From Cyanobium sp. CZS48M (GTDB taxonomy: Bacteria > Cyanobacteriota > Cyanobacteriia > PCC-6307 > Cyanobiaceae), in NCBI GenBank assembly GCA_030373145.1, contig JAUCZK010000028.1:1-32096 (forward strand): 32,096 nucleotides of DNA. The letters are read 5' to 3'. Every line of letters starts with the position of its first letter. Position 1 is the stretch's first letter. The notes under the pieces were generated by a model. It saw only the letters and a program-made list of their open reading frames with translations, was not told the DNA's origin and ran no database searches. A program made the translations under genes and the position numbers. Positions 14,560 through 22,276 of the stretch are shown here, one piece after another.

Positions 14560-15012
14560 ATGGAGTGGCAAGAGGGGCAGCCCTGCTGGCTGCTGCGGCG
14601 CCGTGTGCTGCCTCAGCACACGGATCACGGGGGTGTGATGTGGCACGGCGCCTATCTCGCCTGGCTGGAGGAGGCCAGGGTGGAGGCCCTGGCAGCCGCG
14701 GGTCTCCCCTACGCCCTCCTTTCGGCCGAGGGTCTGGAGCTGCCGGTGCTGACCCTGCAGATCGACTATCGCCAGGCCGTGGGCCATGGCGAGCTGGTGG
14801 AGCTGCGCAGCCAGGCCCTGCCCCGGCGCGGCCTGCGGCTGCCCTGGATCAGTCGCTTCATGCTCAGCGGTGAGCGGCTGGCGGCGGAAGCCCGGGTGGA
14901 GCTGGCGCTGGTGCGGCGCCGGGGTGCGGCCCTCCAGCTCGTGCGGCGCCAGCCGCCGGAGCTGGAGGGCGCCCTGCGGCGGCTGCTCGACGGACCAGAG
15001 AAAATGTGCTAG
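14560..15012 (+). CDS. Hotdog-fold acyl-CoA thioesterase (YbgC/FadM type)
   Basis: A 150-residue hotdog thioesterase. The segment VLPQHTDHGGVMWHGAYLAW (about residues 15-34) holds the family motif, in which an Asp precedes G(V/I)V(Y/W)H and the helix begins; LTLQIDYRQAVGHGELVEL follows. Such enzymes hydrolyse acyl-CoA esters. One cyanobacterial member acts on 1,4-dihydroxy-2-naphthoyl-CoA in phylloquinone synthesis, but the resemblance is not close enough to claim that. The ATG at 14560 is favoured by a GGGAGAGG ribosome binding site; a longer frame begins 54 bases upstream. It precedes dprA by 19 bases, and its stop codon forms part of the LexA-like box. Confidence 0.8.
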   Translation: MEWQEGQPCWLLRRRVLPQHTDHGGVMWHGAYLAWLEEARVEALAAAGLPYALLSAEGLELPVLTLQIDYRQAVGHGELVELRSQALPRRGLRLPWISRFMLSGERLAAEARVELALVRRRGAALQLVRRQPPELEGALRRLLDGPEKMC

Positions 15013-15024
15013 TACATCTGTACT
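15011..15024. promoter_or_regulatory. LexA-box-like operator before dprA
   Basis: AGTACATCTGTACT is a perfect 6-base inverted repeat with a 2-base spacer. It matches at every position the LexA-box consensus given for cyanobacteria, RGTACNNNDGTWCB. It starts inside the TAG stop of the thioesterase gene and ends seven bases before the dprA ATG. A promoter covering it would give a dprA transcript repressed by LexA. No clear -10/-35 pair is identified, so function is inferred. Confidence 0.6.
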
Positions 15025-15031
15025 GAATGGC

Positions 15032-16276
15032 ATGGCCATGGGCGAGCTGCTGTCGCTGTCCTTTGCGCTTGGCTCCAGGGCTGGAAGCGCAGCCGCGGCA
15101 GGGTTCTCTGCCAGCGGGCCCACTCCCGCAGCGCTGGATTGCCCCTGGGCTGAGCGGCGGCAGTGGTGGTTGCTCTGGAGTCGTTGTCCTGGCCTGGGCT
15201 GGCGACGCCTGGGGGAGCTGGAGCGGGCCTTTGGCGGGCTGGCGGCAGCCTGGAGGGTCAGCAGCACCGAGCTGGCTGGTCTGAGCGGATTCGGTCCGGG
15301 CGTGCTCGCCAGCATTGAGGTGTACCGCCAGAGCTGGGGCAAGGATCCGCTGGAGGCAGGCGGCTGGTCTGATCAGGCTGCGGGGCGAGTGCTCGTGCCC
15401 GGGGATCCCGCCCGCCCCGCCTCCCTGGATCAGCTGCAGCGGCCCCCACTGGTCCTGCACTGGGCCGGTCGAGGTTCCCTCTGGGCTCCCCTGCGCCGCC
15501 GCCAGGCGATTGCGGTGGTGGGCACCCGCCGGCCTTCCTTGCACGGGCGAGCCATGGCCGAAGGGCTGGGCGCCGCCCTGGCCGAAGCCGGCTGGCCCGT
15601 GGTCAGTGGCCTGGCGGAGGGCATCGATGCCGCCGTGCATCGCGGTTGCCTGGAGCGGGGCGGACGGCCCATCGGCGTGCTCGGCACCCCGCTCGATCGG
15701 GTGTATCCACGCCATCACCAGGGGCTGCAGGCGGCCGTGGCCCGCCATGGCCTGCTGGTGAGCGAGCACCCCAGGGGCACGCCGGTACGCCGGGGCCATT
15801 TCGCCGCCCGCAATCGCCTCCAGGTGGCCCTGGCCCAGGCGGTGGTGGTGGTGGAGTGTCCCGAGTCGAGTGGGGCGCTCCACTCCGCCGCCCTGGCCTG
15901 GGAGCAGGGGCTGCCGCTCTGGGTGGTTCCAGCCGACGCCGGCAAAAGCTCAGCCTTGGGCAGCAATCGCCTGCTGGCCCAGGGGGCCAGCCCACTGTTG
16001 TCGGCCGCAGACCTGATTGCCCAGCTGGGGGCCGGGCCCCTCGGCCGCCCCGGGGCCCACTCCAAGGCCAGCTCGGCTCCCGCCCCAGCCAGCGGCGGTC
16101 CCGAGCAGCTCCTGCTGGCCGCCCTCGGCCAGGGGGCTTCACTGGAGCAGCTGGCCCTGGCCCTGGGCCGCCCAGGGGCTGAGCTGGCCACCCAGTTGCT
16201 GCACTTGGAGTTGGCGGGCCGCGTCCGTGCGGAGCCGGGTTTGCGCTGGCGCCCTGCCCCGGGGGCCTCGGCCTAA
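15032..16276 (+). CDS. dprA: DNA-processing protein DprA
   Basis: A 414-residue DprA/Smf. The Rossmann-type core (about residues 150-365) carries AIAVVGTRRPSLHG, VSGLAEGIDAAVHRG, GVLGTPLDRVYPRHHQGL, FAARNRLQVALAQAVVVVEC, SGALHSAALAWEQG and GSNRLLAQGASPL, all in family order. A helical N-terminal domain precedes it and a winged-helix-like domain follows (residues about 365-405). DprA loads RecA on incoming single-stranded DNA in natural transformation. The start lies at one of two nearby ATG codons (15032 or 15038). The LexA-like box immediately before it suggests SOS control. prmC follows nine bases after its stop. Confidence 0.93.
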   Translation: MAMGELLSLSFALGSRAGSAAAAGFSASGPTPAALDCPWAERRQWWLLWSRCPGLGWRRLGELERAFGGLAAAWRVSSTELAGLSGFGPGVLASIEVYRQSWGKDPLEAGGWSDQAAGRVLVPGDPARPASLDQLQRPPLVLHWAGRGSLWAPLRRRQAIAVVGTRRPSLHGRAMAEGLGAALAEAGWPVVSGLAEGIDAAVHRGCLERGGRPIGVLGTPLDRVYPRHHQGLQAAVARHGLLVSEHPRGTPVRRGHFAARNRLQVALAQAVVVVECPESSGALHSAALAWEQGLPLWVVPADAGKSSALGSNRLLAQGASPLLSAADLIAQLGAGPLGRPGAHSKASSAPAPASGGPEQLLLAALGQGASLEQLALALGRPGAELATQLLHLELAGRVRAEPGLRWRPAPGASA

Positions 16277-16285
16277 ATTTGGGCC

Positions 16286-17266
16286 ATGTCAGCCTCCAGG
16301 CCTTTGCCAAGCGCTGCTCCTGAGCTGGCAGCGGCCAGCTCAGCGCCAGAGGCCTCAGATCAGCTGATCCTGGGCTCCGAGTTGCTGACCTGGCGCCGCC
16401 AGCGGCTGGGGGAAGGAGGCCGCGCCGCCGACCTCGACTGGCTGCTCGACCTCGGCGCCGGGCTGCGCTGGACGAAGCTGCAGCGGGTCTGGCTCGATCC
16501 CACGGCAGCCGTGCGCTTGCACAGGGGGCTGGGGGAGCTCACCCTGCTCTGGCGGCAGCATCTCGAGGCCCACAGCCCACTTCAGTACCTGGTAGGGGTG
16601 TGTCCCTGGCGGGAGTTCTCCCTGGCCGTGTCCCCGGCGGTGCTCATTCCCCGCCAGGAAACGGAGGTGCTTGCAGATCTGGCTCTGGCCCTGGCCTTGG
16701 CCCTGCCGAAGCCGGCCCACAGGCCCCTCACCTGGGCAGACCTCGGCAGCGGATCCGGCTGCCTGGCCCTGGCCCTGGCCCGCTCACTACCCGAGGCCCG
16801 GGGCCTGGCGGTTGATTGCTCCGCCCAGGCCCTGGCCCAGGCCACGATCAATCTCGAGCAGGAGGGGCTCCTCGATCGGGTCGCCTTGCACCACGGCAGC
16901 TGGTGGGAGCCCCTGCGCCCCCACTGGGGCTCGCTGGACCTGGTGGTGAGCAATCCCCCCTACATCCCCACGGACGTTTTCGAGGAGCTTGAGCCGGTGG
17001 TGCGGGACCATGAACCGCGGCTGGCCCTCGATGGTGGGCCGGATGGCCTTAATGCGATCCGCGACCTGGTGGGCGGGGCCTGGGCGGCCTTGGCTCCCGG
17101 CGGCTGGTTGCTGCTGGAGCACCACCACGACCAGAGCGATGCCGTGGCCGAGCTGTTGCTTTCCTGCGGGCTGGTGGAGATCAGCTCCCACCCTGACCTC
17201 GAGGGGCGCTGGCGCTTCGCCCAGGCCCGGCGGCCCATGCCAGCCCCATGGCCCGAGTTCCTTTGA
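16286..17266 (+). CDS. prmC: Peptide chain release factor N5-glutamine methyltransferase
   Basis: A 326-residue PrmC/HemK. An N-terminal helical domain (about residues 30-110) is followed by the S-adenosylmethionine-binding fold with ADLGSGSGCLALALAR and the catalytic NPPYIP, then DGGPDGLN. The family start of the catalytic domain, PRQETEVLADLAL, is clear. It methylates the Gln of the GGQ motif in release factors RF1 and RF2, so that termination is efficient. The first 25 residues are low-complexity and could be shortened by a later start. The stop codon overlaps the tsaC start as TGATG, suggesting coupled translation. Confidence 0.94.
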   Translation: MSASRPLPSAAPELAAASSAPEASDQLILGSELLTWRRQRLGEGGRAADLDWLLDLGAGLRWTKLQRVWLDPTAAVRLHRGLGELTLLWRQHLEAHSPLQYLVGVCPWREFSLAVSPAVLIPRQETEVLADLALALALALPKPAHRPLTWADLGSGSGCLALALARSLPEARGLAVDCSAQALAQATINLEQEGLLDRVALHHGSWWEPLRPHWGSLDLVVSNPPYIPTDVFEELEPVVRDHEPRLALDGGPDGLNAIRDLVGGAWAALAPGGWLLLEHHHDQSDAVAELLLSCGLVEISSHPDLEGRWRFAQARRPMPAPWPEFL

Positions 17267-17916
17267 TGGGTCCATCCCTCCAGCCACCTGGCCCACCAGC
17301 CCCGTCAGGCCGGGCTGACGCCCTCGCCGCCGCTGCCCTGGCGGAGTGGATCCTGGCGGGCGGCGCGGCGATCTTCCCCACCGACACCCTGCCGGCTCTG
17401 GCGGCTCTGCCGGCCGCCGCCGGCCAGATCTGGGCACTCAAGGCCCGCCCGAGCAGCAAGCCACTGATCCTGATGGGGGCGGAAGCTGGGCCGTTGTTCG
17501 CGGCGCTGGAGCTGCCGCCGCACCCGCGCTGGCTGGAGCTGGCAGAGCGCTGCTGGCCCGGCGCCCTCACCCTGGTGCTGCCGGCCCGGGGCTCGGTGGT
17601 GGCGGCTCTGCAGCCTGGAGTGGTGGCCGCCGAGGCCAGGCTTGGTTTGCGCATTCCGGCCTGCGAGCGGGCCCGCGAGCTGCTTCGGCGCACCGGCCCT
17701 TTGGCCACCACCAGCGCCAACCGCTCCGGCGACCTTCCGTGTCTCACGGCGGCGGCCGCCGAGGCCACATTCCCCCAGGTGCCGCGGCTGGCACCCCTGC
17801 CCTGGCCCCAACCGTCAGGGGAGGGCAGCACGGTGCTTGCCTGGAGCCAGGCCGGCACCTGGCAGGTGCTGCGCTCCGGTGCTGTGATGCCGGATCTGGA
17901 TCTCCTCCGCCCCTGA
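17266..17916 (+). CDS. tsaC: L-threonylcarbamoyladenylate synthase (Sua5/YrdC/TsaC family)
   Basis: A 216-residue enzyme from the ATG that overlaps the prmC stop (TGATG); an in-frame ATG 18 bases earlier is also possible. The YrdC domain shows AIFPTDTLPALA, WALKARPSSKPL with the substrate-binding basic residues, and the TTSANRSGD stretch. It makes threonylcarbamoyl-AMP for the universal t6A37 modification of tRNAs that read ANN codons. The C-terminal Sua5 domain is absent, so it is the short form. prmC-tsaC is a gene pair also known in other picocyanobacteria. Confidence 0.92.
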   Translation: MGPSLQPPGPPAPSGRADALAAAALAEWILAGGAAIFPTDTLPALAALPAAAGQIWALKARPSSKPLILMGAEAGPLFAALELPPHPRWLELAERCWPGALTLVLPARGSVVAALQPGVVAAEARLGLRIPACERARELLRRTGPLATTSANRSGDLPCLTAAAAEATFPQVPRLAPLPWPQPSGEGSTVLAWSQAGTWQVLRSGAVMPDLDLLRP

Positions 17917-17923
17917 GGCCGCG

Positions 17924-18082
17924 ATGCTCTGGCTTGTGCTGGCCGTGTTGATCACCCTCGGTTTGTCCAACACCTTGATCGAGCCCTGGTTGACCTGGGC
18001 CACCCCTGCGGCGGGATTGCACGGTTGGGGTTGGGCCGCGCTGGTGCTGGTGGGCTTTCTGCTGGCCGGTCGCCGGAGCTGA
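17924..18082 (+). CDS. 52-residue two-span membrane protein
   Basis: The frame begins MLWLVLAVLITLGLSNTLIE and ends GRRS. Two hydrophobic segments (about residues 2-19 and 36-49) flank a Trp/Pro-containing loop, so both ends probably face the same side. It starts seven bases after tsaC with GAGG near the ATG, and faces the Mrp operon across 23 bases. I do not recognise it, but its position, start and hydrophobic pattern support a real gene. Confidence 0.6.
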   Translation: MLWLVLAVLITLGLSNTLIEPWLTWATPAAGLHGWGWAALVLVGFLLAGRRS

Positions 18083-18105
18083 TCGGGGCAATGGCCCCAG
18101 CAGGC

Positions 18106-18768
18106 CTAGAGCAGGCCGCGATAGCGCACGAACAACTGAAGGATGGCCCAAGAGCCCAGGGTCACCTTGATGGCCACCAGCATGTTGAGCAGGGGAATCC
18201 AGCCGCCGCTGGCCAGGCTGCCGAACTCTCCGGCCGGTGGGGCCAGCCCCGAGAGGCTGCACTGGGCCAGGATCAGGAAGATGATCACCGCCACCTTCTC
18301 CCAGGTGCCAGCCCGGTAGCGCTGGTAGAACGCCGCGGTGCGCTCGGCTGAGCCACTGATCACCAGCAGGCCGATGGCGGTGCCACCAGCCACCCCCGCC
18401 CCAAATCCCCCTCCCGGGGAGAGATGGCCGCGCAGGGCCAGCTCCACCGCCACCAGGGCGCAGACGGTGGCCCCGAGCTGGCAGAGCACCAGAGATGGGG
18501 CATCTTCCATGGCCAGGATGGAGCGGGCCGGCGCCTCACCGCTCAGCAGCCGCTTCACCCCCAGGGCCGCGAGGCTGAACACCACCACCTCTCCCACGGT
18601 GTCGTAGAGCCGGGTGTTGAGAATGATTCCTGAGACCACATTCGGTACCGCAACCTCCCTGCTGATCGCCGCCATGGTGGTGCTGGCGATCGGCAGCGTG
18701 ATCGCCTGATCCAGCAGGGGCAGCCCGCAGAGCAGGCCAGCGGCGATCACGTAAAGAAGGGCCCTCAC
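18106..18768 (-). CDS. mrpB: Mrp antiporter subunit B with MbhE-like N-terminus
   Basis: A 220-residue membrane protein. The first part (residues about 1-75) contains NVVSGIILNTRLYDTVGEVVVF, the stretch normally found at the C-terminal end of MrpA (MbhE-like). The second part (about 85-218) is the MnhB domain, with HLSPGGGFGAGVAGG. It is a small membrane subunit of the Na+/H+ antiporter. It starts within the last codons of the DUF4040 gene (4-base overlap) and is the last gene of the operon. The domain border between A and B is thus shifted relative to the classical Mrp gene split. Confidence 0.85.
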   Translation of the reverse strand: MRALLYVIAAGLLCGLPLLDQAITLPIASTTMAAISREVAVPNVVSGIILNTRLYDTVGEVVVFSLAALGVKRLLSGEAPARSILAMEDAPSLVLCQLGATVCALVAVELALRGHLSPGGGFGAGVAGGTAIGLLVISGSAERTAAFYQRYRAGTWEKVAVIIFLILAQCSLSGLAPPAGEFGSLASGGWIPLLNMLVAIKVTLGSWAILQLFVRYRGLL

Positions 18769-19343
18769 GGTTGGACACCGAGCTGGGCTCCTGGCTGCGC
18801 TCCCGCTTCTGCCCCGGCAGGGCCCATTGGGCTCAGGCGGGCGATCGTGCCGCCGGCCTGTCGCCAGGCCAGGGCCCCATCGAGGCTGAGCAACTGCTCC
18901 AGCAATCGGCCCGAGCGGATCAGGAGTTCACCATCGCCTCCGAGCTGGCCATGGCACCGTCCATGCAACGACCCTCCCCTGGGCGCGTCGATCACTTCGA
19001 GGCGGAGAAAGGCCTGCTGCAGCCAGGGCTCCAGCAGGGCCCGGCGCTTGCTGTCCAGCACGTCTCCCTCAGGCAGCGCCAGCCGGAACACCATCGACGA
19101 GCGCAGGGCGATGGCGTAGAGCGTGGTGGAGAGCAAGGTGCCCACCAGCGCTTCGGTGAGGGCCACATCGGCGGCCCCCAGCAAGGCATAGAGCAGGGTG
19201 GCGATCGCTCCGAGGATGCCCCGAAGCACCAGGGTCTGGTAAGGATTGCGCTGCAGCACCATCAGGATGGCTGTCAGGGGCAGCAGAGCCGCGATCGGCA
19301 GCAGCTGGGCCAGGTTCCCGCTCAGATCCAGAGGCAGGCTCAT
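18765..19343 (-). CDS. mrpA: Mrp antiporter subunit A, C-terminal (DUF4040/MbhD) part only
   Basis: A 192-residue protein with three hydrophobic spans (about residues 10-95) and the ALLGAADVALTEALVGTLLS stretch of DUF4040/MbhD. The soluble remainder (about 100-192) is Leu/Arg-rich and ends in a repeated AGAQPGAQLG tail. A full MrpA is about 800 residues and carries an NuoL-like proton channel in its first 500 or so; that part is missing here. It overlaps mrpG and mrpB by four bases each. The name mrpA follows gene-cluster usage only. Confidence 0.8.
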   Translation of the reverse strand: MSLPLDLSGNLAQLLPIAALLPLTAILMVLQRNPYQTLVLRGILGAIATLLYALLGAADVALTEALVGTLLSTTLYAIALRSSMVFRLALPEGDVLDSKRRALLEPWLQQAFLRLEVIDAPRGGSLHGRCHGQLGGDGELLIRSGRLLEQLLSLDGALAWRQAGGTIARLSPMGPAGAEAGAQPGAQLGVQP

Positions 19344-19651
19344 GGTGCCGGCTCAAGGCCTACCGGCCCTGGGAGCGTGCGGCTGCGGGAGCAGAAGCCC
19401 AGCACGTAGCCGAACAGCGTGTTCCAGATCACCAGCGAGAAGAGGGCAAGGCTCAGCACCGGCCATTCCGCCGGTTGCAGCACCAGCAGACCGAGCACGA
19501 TCAGTGCCGAGCCGAGGGTGTCGGCCACCGACAGTCCATGGAGCTTGGCCAGGTAACTGGAGCGGCCCAGCAGAGGCCAGGTTCCCATCAGCCAGAACAC
19601 CAGTCCGCTGCTCAGCAGCAGTCCGCAGAGCAGGCCACTGAGCAGGGTCAT
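19340..19651 (-). CDS. mrpG: Mrp antiporter subunit G
   Basis: A 103-residue membrane protein of the MnhG/PhaG family, with three spans and the conserved central stretch YLAKLHGLSVADTLGSALIV. It is a small accessory subunit of the cation/proton antiporter complex. It overlaps mrpF by four bases (ATGA) and mrpA by four. Confidence 0.85.
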   Translation of the reverse strand: MTLLSGLLCGLLLSSGLVFWLMGTWPLLGRSSYLAKLHGLSVADTLGSALIVLGLLVLQPAEWPVLSLALFSLVIWNTLFGYVLGFCSRSRTLPGPVGLEPAP

Positions 19652-19896
19652 GGCTCCATCTCCCGCAGCAGGTTGGCCAGCAGCATCACCCCCGCATTGC
19701 CCACGCTCAGCACGATCACGCCCACCACACCGATCATCCGGTCGCCGCGGGCCACATCAAACACCAGCAGCAGGATCGAAACCTTCGTGGAGATGCTGGC
19801 GAAGGCCGCCAGCCGGTGCCAGAGATCCGGGTTGCGCAGCACCACCAGCACCGGCAGCAGCAGCCCCAGCACCATCCCGTAGATCAGCAGCATCAT
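19648..19896 (-). CDS. mrpF: Mrp antiporter subunit F
   Basis: An 82-residue protein of three hydrophobic spans. The middle span region (RLAAFASISTKVSILLLVFD) resembles the MnhF stretch RxxAxxxxxxxxxxxxL. It is a small accessory subunit of the antiporter. It overlaps both neighbours by four bases. The assignment rests on both the residues and the gene order E-F-G. Confidence 0.8.
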   Translation of the reverse strand: MMLLIYGMVLGLLLPVLVVLRNPDLWHRLAAFASISTKVSILLLVFDVARGDRMIGVVGVIVLSVGNAGVMLLANLLREMEP

Positions 19897-20318
19897 GGGC
19901 GCCGCTCCCGCCCCAACTCATGGACCAGGTAGCTGCCATCGGGCCGCCGGCCCAGGGCGATGGTGAGCGGCGTGAGCGTGATCCGGAACACCTCCAGGAA
20001 CACCACCAGCGATGACTGGCTGCCGGAGCTCCCCAGGCTGGTGAGTCGCTCCCGTCGGTGGGGTCTGACGACCATCACCACCGCTTCGGCGTAGGCCTGG
20101 GGAATCGAGAGCACCACGGCCCCCAGCGACTGCAGCAGCAGCCACGGGCTGGCCAGTCTCGTGCGGGCCCGGGGCAGCAGCACCGCCAGGGCCAGCCCCA
20201 CCATCAGGTTGAAGCGCCCCCCATCGGCGGTGAGCAGGAACCAGAGGCCCAACCGGAATCCAGTGGTCAGCCCCCAGCTGGCCGCACGGCGCAGGCGCAG
20301 ACGAGGGCCGATCACCAC
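19893..20318 (-). CDS. mrpE: Mrp antiporter subunit E
   Basis: A 141-residue MnhE-like protein. It has two membrane spans near the N-terminus (about residues 15-55), another hydrophobic segment at about 60-80 (LLLQSLGAVVLSIPQAYAEA), and a C-terminal soluble part with FRITLTPLTIALGRRPDGSYLVHEL. The VxxRP and TPLT pattern suits the family. The start overlaps the mrpD stop by seven bases, and the stop overlaps mrpF by four. Confidence 0.82.
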   Translation of the reverse strand: MVIGPRLRLRRAASWGLTTGFRLGLWFLLTADGGRFNLMVGLALAVLLPRARTRLASPWLLLQSLGAVVLSIPQAYAEAVVMVVRPHRRERLTSLGSSGSQSSLVVFLEVFRITLTPLTIALGRRPDGSYLVHELGRERRP

Positions 20319-21796
20319 GAGAGAATCACCACCAGCGCGGTCCCCATGATGCCCATGCCACCGATCAGATCATCGAAGCCCTCCAGATCCGGCAGCTTGA
20401 TCCGCGGCCTCCAGGGCTGAATCAGGCTGTGCAGCGCCCAGCCGGCCAGCAACACCCCCAGTGATTTCAGCAGCGAGCTCCCCTTGAAGCTGATCAGCCA
20501 GAGCGTGCTGTCGTTGCCCACCAGTGGCAGGCCATTCCCCAACACCAGGGCCACCATCAGCAGCGCCACGCCCCACTGAAACGGTGTGCCGGCAGGGGAG
20601 CCTGCATCGGCAGCCGATCCCTGATCGCCCAGCCGCTCAATCGGGCTGGCCCACAGCCGCGTGTACACAGCGGCGGTGCCCACGGAAAACAACGTGACCA
20701 GCAGAACTGGCAGGGGGGCAAGCTGCTGTTGGAGCTGCTCCTTCGCCAGATACCCCACCAGCAGAGGACAGCCGGCGATTGAGAGGGACGCCAGTCGCAT
20801 CGGCAGAGCCACCGATCGGGGCAGGGGCATCTCAGACCAGCTCTCCAGCCGGCGGCTGGGACAGCGGCGCGTCAGCAGGAACAGGCAGGCCTTGGCCAGG
20901 CCATGGCCCAGGGCGAACAGTCCGGCCGTCACCGGGGAGATCACCACCAGGCCGATCTGCGACACCGTGCTCCAGGCCAGCAGCCGTTTGACGTCGGTTT
21001 CCAGCAGGGCAAAGACCACGGCAAAGCCCGCGCTGGCCAGCCCCAGCCAGAGCAACACCGACCCCAGTGCCGGGGTGGCCTGGCCGATCCTCACCAGCGG
21101 CGCCGCCCCCGCGGTGATCACCACCCCCGAGAGCAGCGCCGACACCTCGGCCGGGGCTTCGGCATGGGTGCGCGGCAGCCAAAGCCCTGAAACGAACAGC
21201 CCCGATTTCGTCAGCAGCCCGATCAGCAGCAGGGCCTGGGCACCTGTGGTGGCACCAGAGACCCCCTCGAAGGCAAAGGAACCGTGGCTGGCCTGCACCT
21301 GGGCACAGCCGATCAGAAAGAAGAGCAGGGCCGTGCTGCCCACCAGCAGATAGCGCAGGGCAATCCACAGGGAGCGGAATTTGTGGCGGTCAGCGATCAG
21401 CAGGAAGGCGCACAGGCTCACCACCTCCAGGGCCACATAGAGGCTGATCAGGTCGTGGCAGACGAGGGCGGAATTGATCGAACCCAGCAGGACCATCACC
21501 AGCAGGCAGAAGCTGGGGTCGTCGTGGCTGTGGCCCCACTCCAGCAGCACCGCCGCGCAGACCAGGGCATTGAGCAGCAGGAAGGGGGCGATCCATCCAT
21601 CCAGCAGCAAGGTCACGCCCGTGGGGCCCACCAGCTGGATCAGGATCGGCTGGGGATCGAAGCTCAGAGCCAGGCCCACGGCCAGCGTGGCGCCACAGCA
21701 GAGCAGGGCCATCCACCAGCCCAGCTTCGGCCAGAGCGCCGAGCTGAAGGCCAGCAGGAACGGCAGCAGTAACCAGCTGATGATCAGGCCATTCAT
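20312..21796 (-). CDS. mrpD: Mrp antiporter subunit D (NuoL/M/N-type proton channel)
   Basis: A 494-residue membrane protein with about 14 spans, related to the NuoL/M/N antiporter-like subunits of complex I. Family segments include the conserved Glu in SLYVALEVVSLCAFLL, the Lys in LLIGLLTKSGLFVSGLWLPRTHAEAP, and LLETDVKRLLAWSTVSQIGLV with HGLAKACLFLL. It is likely the ion-conducting subunit of this complex and the only such subunit in this cluster. It overlaps mrpC by four bases and mrpE by seven. An NDH-1 NdhD/F subunit is ruled out by the Mrp neighbours. Confidence 0.9.
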   Translation of the reverse strand: MNGLIISWLLLPFLLAFSSALWPKLGWWMALLCCGATLAVGLALSFDPQPILIQLVGPTGVTLLLDGWIAPFLLLNALVCAAVLLEWGHSHDDPSFCLLVMVLLGSINSALVCHDLISLYVALEVVSLCAFLLIADRHKFRSLWIALRYLLVGSTALLFFLIGCAQVQASHGSFAFEGVSGATTGAQALLLIGLLTKSGLFVSGLWLPRTHAEAPAEVSALLSGVVITAGAAPLVRIGQATPALGSVLLWLGLASAGFAVVFALLETDVKRLLAWSTVSQIGLVVISPVTAGLFALGHGLAKACLFLLTRRCPSRRLESWSEMPLPRSVALPMRLASLSIAGCPLLVGYLAKEQLQQQLAPLPVLLVTLFSVGTAAVYTRLWASPIERLGDQGSAADAGSPAGTPFQWGVALLMVALVLGNGLPLVGNDSTLWLISFKGSSLLKSLGVLLAGWALHSLIQPWRPRIKLPDLEGFDDLIGGMGIMGTALVVILSW

Positions 21797-22146
21797 CCTT
21801 CGGCGGTCTCCTCCAGGGCCTCGATCTGCAGGCTGGGCTCCCGCTGGGCCAGGTGGGTGATCACCACCAGCAGCAGGGCCTGGACAGAAAAGCCGATCAC
21901 GATCGCCGTGAGGATCACCGCCTGCGGCACCGGATCGGCATAGCCAGCTGCCGGCTCTGAGGCCGTGCCGGTGCTGGAGTCAAGGATGGGAGTGCGCAAG
22001 CCGCTGCGGGCGGCCAGCAGCACGAAGAAGCCGATCACGCCGGTGCTCATCACATCCAGGGCCATCACCTTGAGAAAAAGGTTGCGGCGCAGCAGCAGTC
22101 CCAGAAACCCCGCCAGTGCTGTCACCAGCACCAGGGCCTCGATCAA
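21793..22146 (-). CDS. mrpC: Mrp antiporter subunit C (NuoK-like)
   Basis: A 117-residue protein of three membrane spans, related to NuoK. The stretch LLLRRNLFLKVMALDVMSTGVIGFF resembles the MnhC/NuoK second helix (quoted in parts: RRNLFLKVMALDV, STGVIGFF), and QAVILTAIVIGFSVQALLL (third span) carries the conserved (Q)A(L/V)xLTAIVI. It is the first gene of the operon. The start is a TTG, and no better ATG lies near. It begins 46 bases after tRNA-Thr on the same strand, so both may lie on one transcript. Confidence 0.85.
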   Translation of the reverse strand: MIEALVLVTALAGFLGLLLRRNLFLKVMALDVMSTGVIGFFVLLAARSGLRTPILDSSTGTASEPAAGYADPVPQAVILTAIVIGFSVQALLLVVITHLAQREPSLQIEALEETAEG

Positions 22147-22192
22147 CAGCGCAGGGGTGAGGGAGGGGAAGGAGATGGAGGGGGTGACAGCA

Positions 22193-22264
22193 AGCCGGCT
22201 AACGGATTTGAACCGATGGCCTTCGCTTTACAAAAGCGCTGCTCTACCACTGAGCTAAGCCGGC
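22193..22264 (-). tRNA. tRNA-Thr (anticodon TGT)
   Basis: A 72-base cloverleaf on the minus strand starting GCCGGCTTAGCTCAGTGG. The acceptor stem GCCGGCT pairs perfectly with AGCCGGC, and the anticodon arm GCGCT / TTTGTAA / AGCGA carries TGT. The T arm ends CGGTTCAAATCCG. No CCA is encoded. It lies between the mini LuxR gene and mrpC, all on the same strand. Confidence 0.97.
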
Positions 22265-22276
22265 ACGGGGGAGAGC

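Noticed and set aside
14786-15031. 82 codons in frame upstream of dprA
   Set aside because: This part overlaps the thioesterase gene, is Cys/Trp/Arg-rich and unlike DprA; the family-like sequence begins after the LexA-like box.
18083-22264. Mrp cluster as an island integrated at tRNA-Thr
   Set aside because: The cluster starts next to the tRNA 3' end, but I find no copy of the tRNA 3' end near 18083-18106, no integrase, and no change in base composition by eye.
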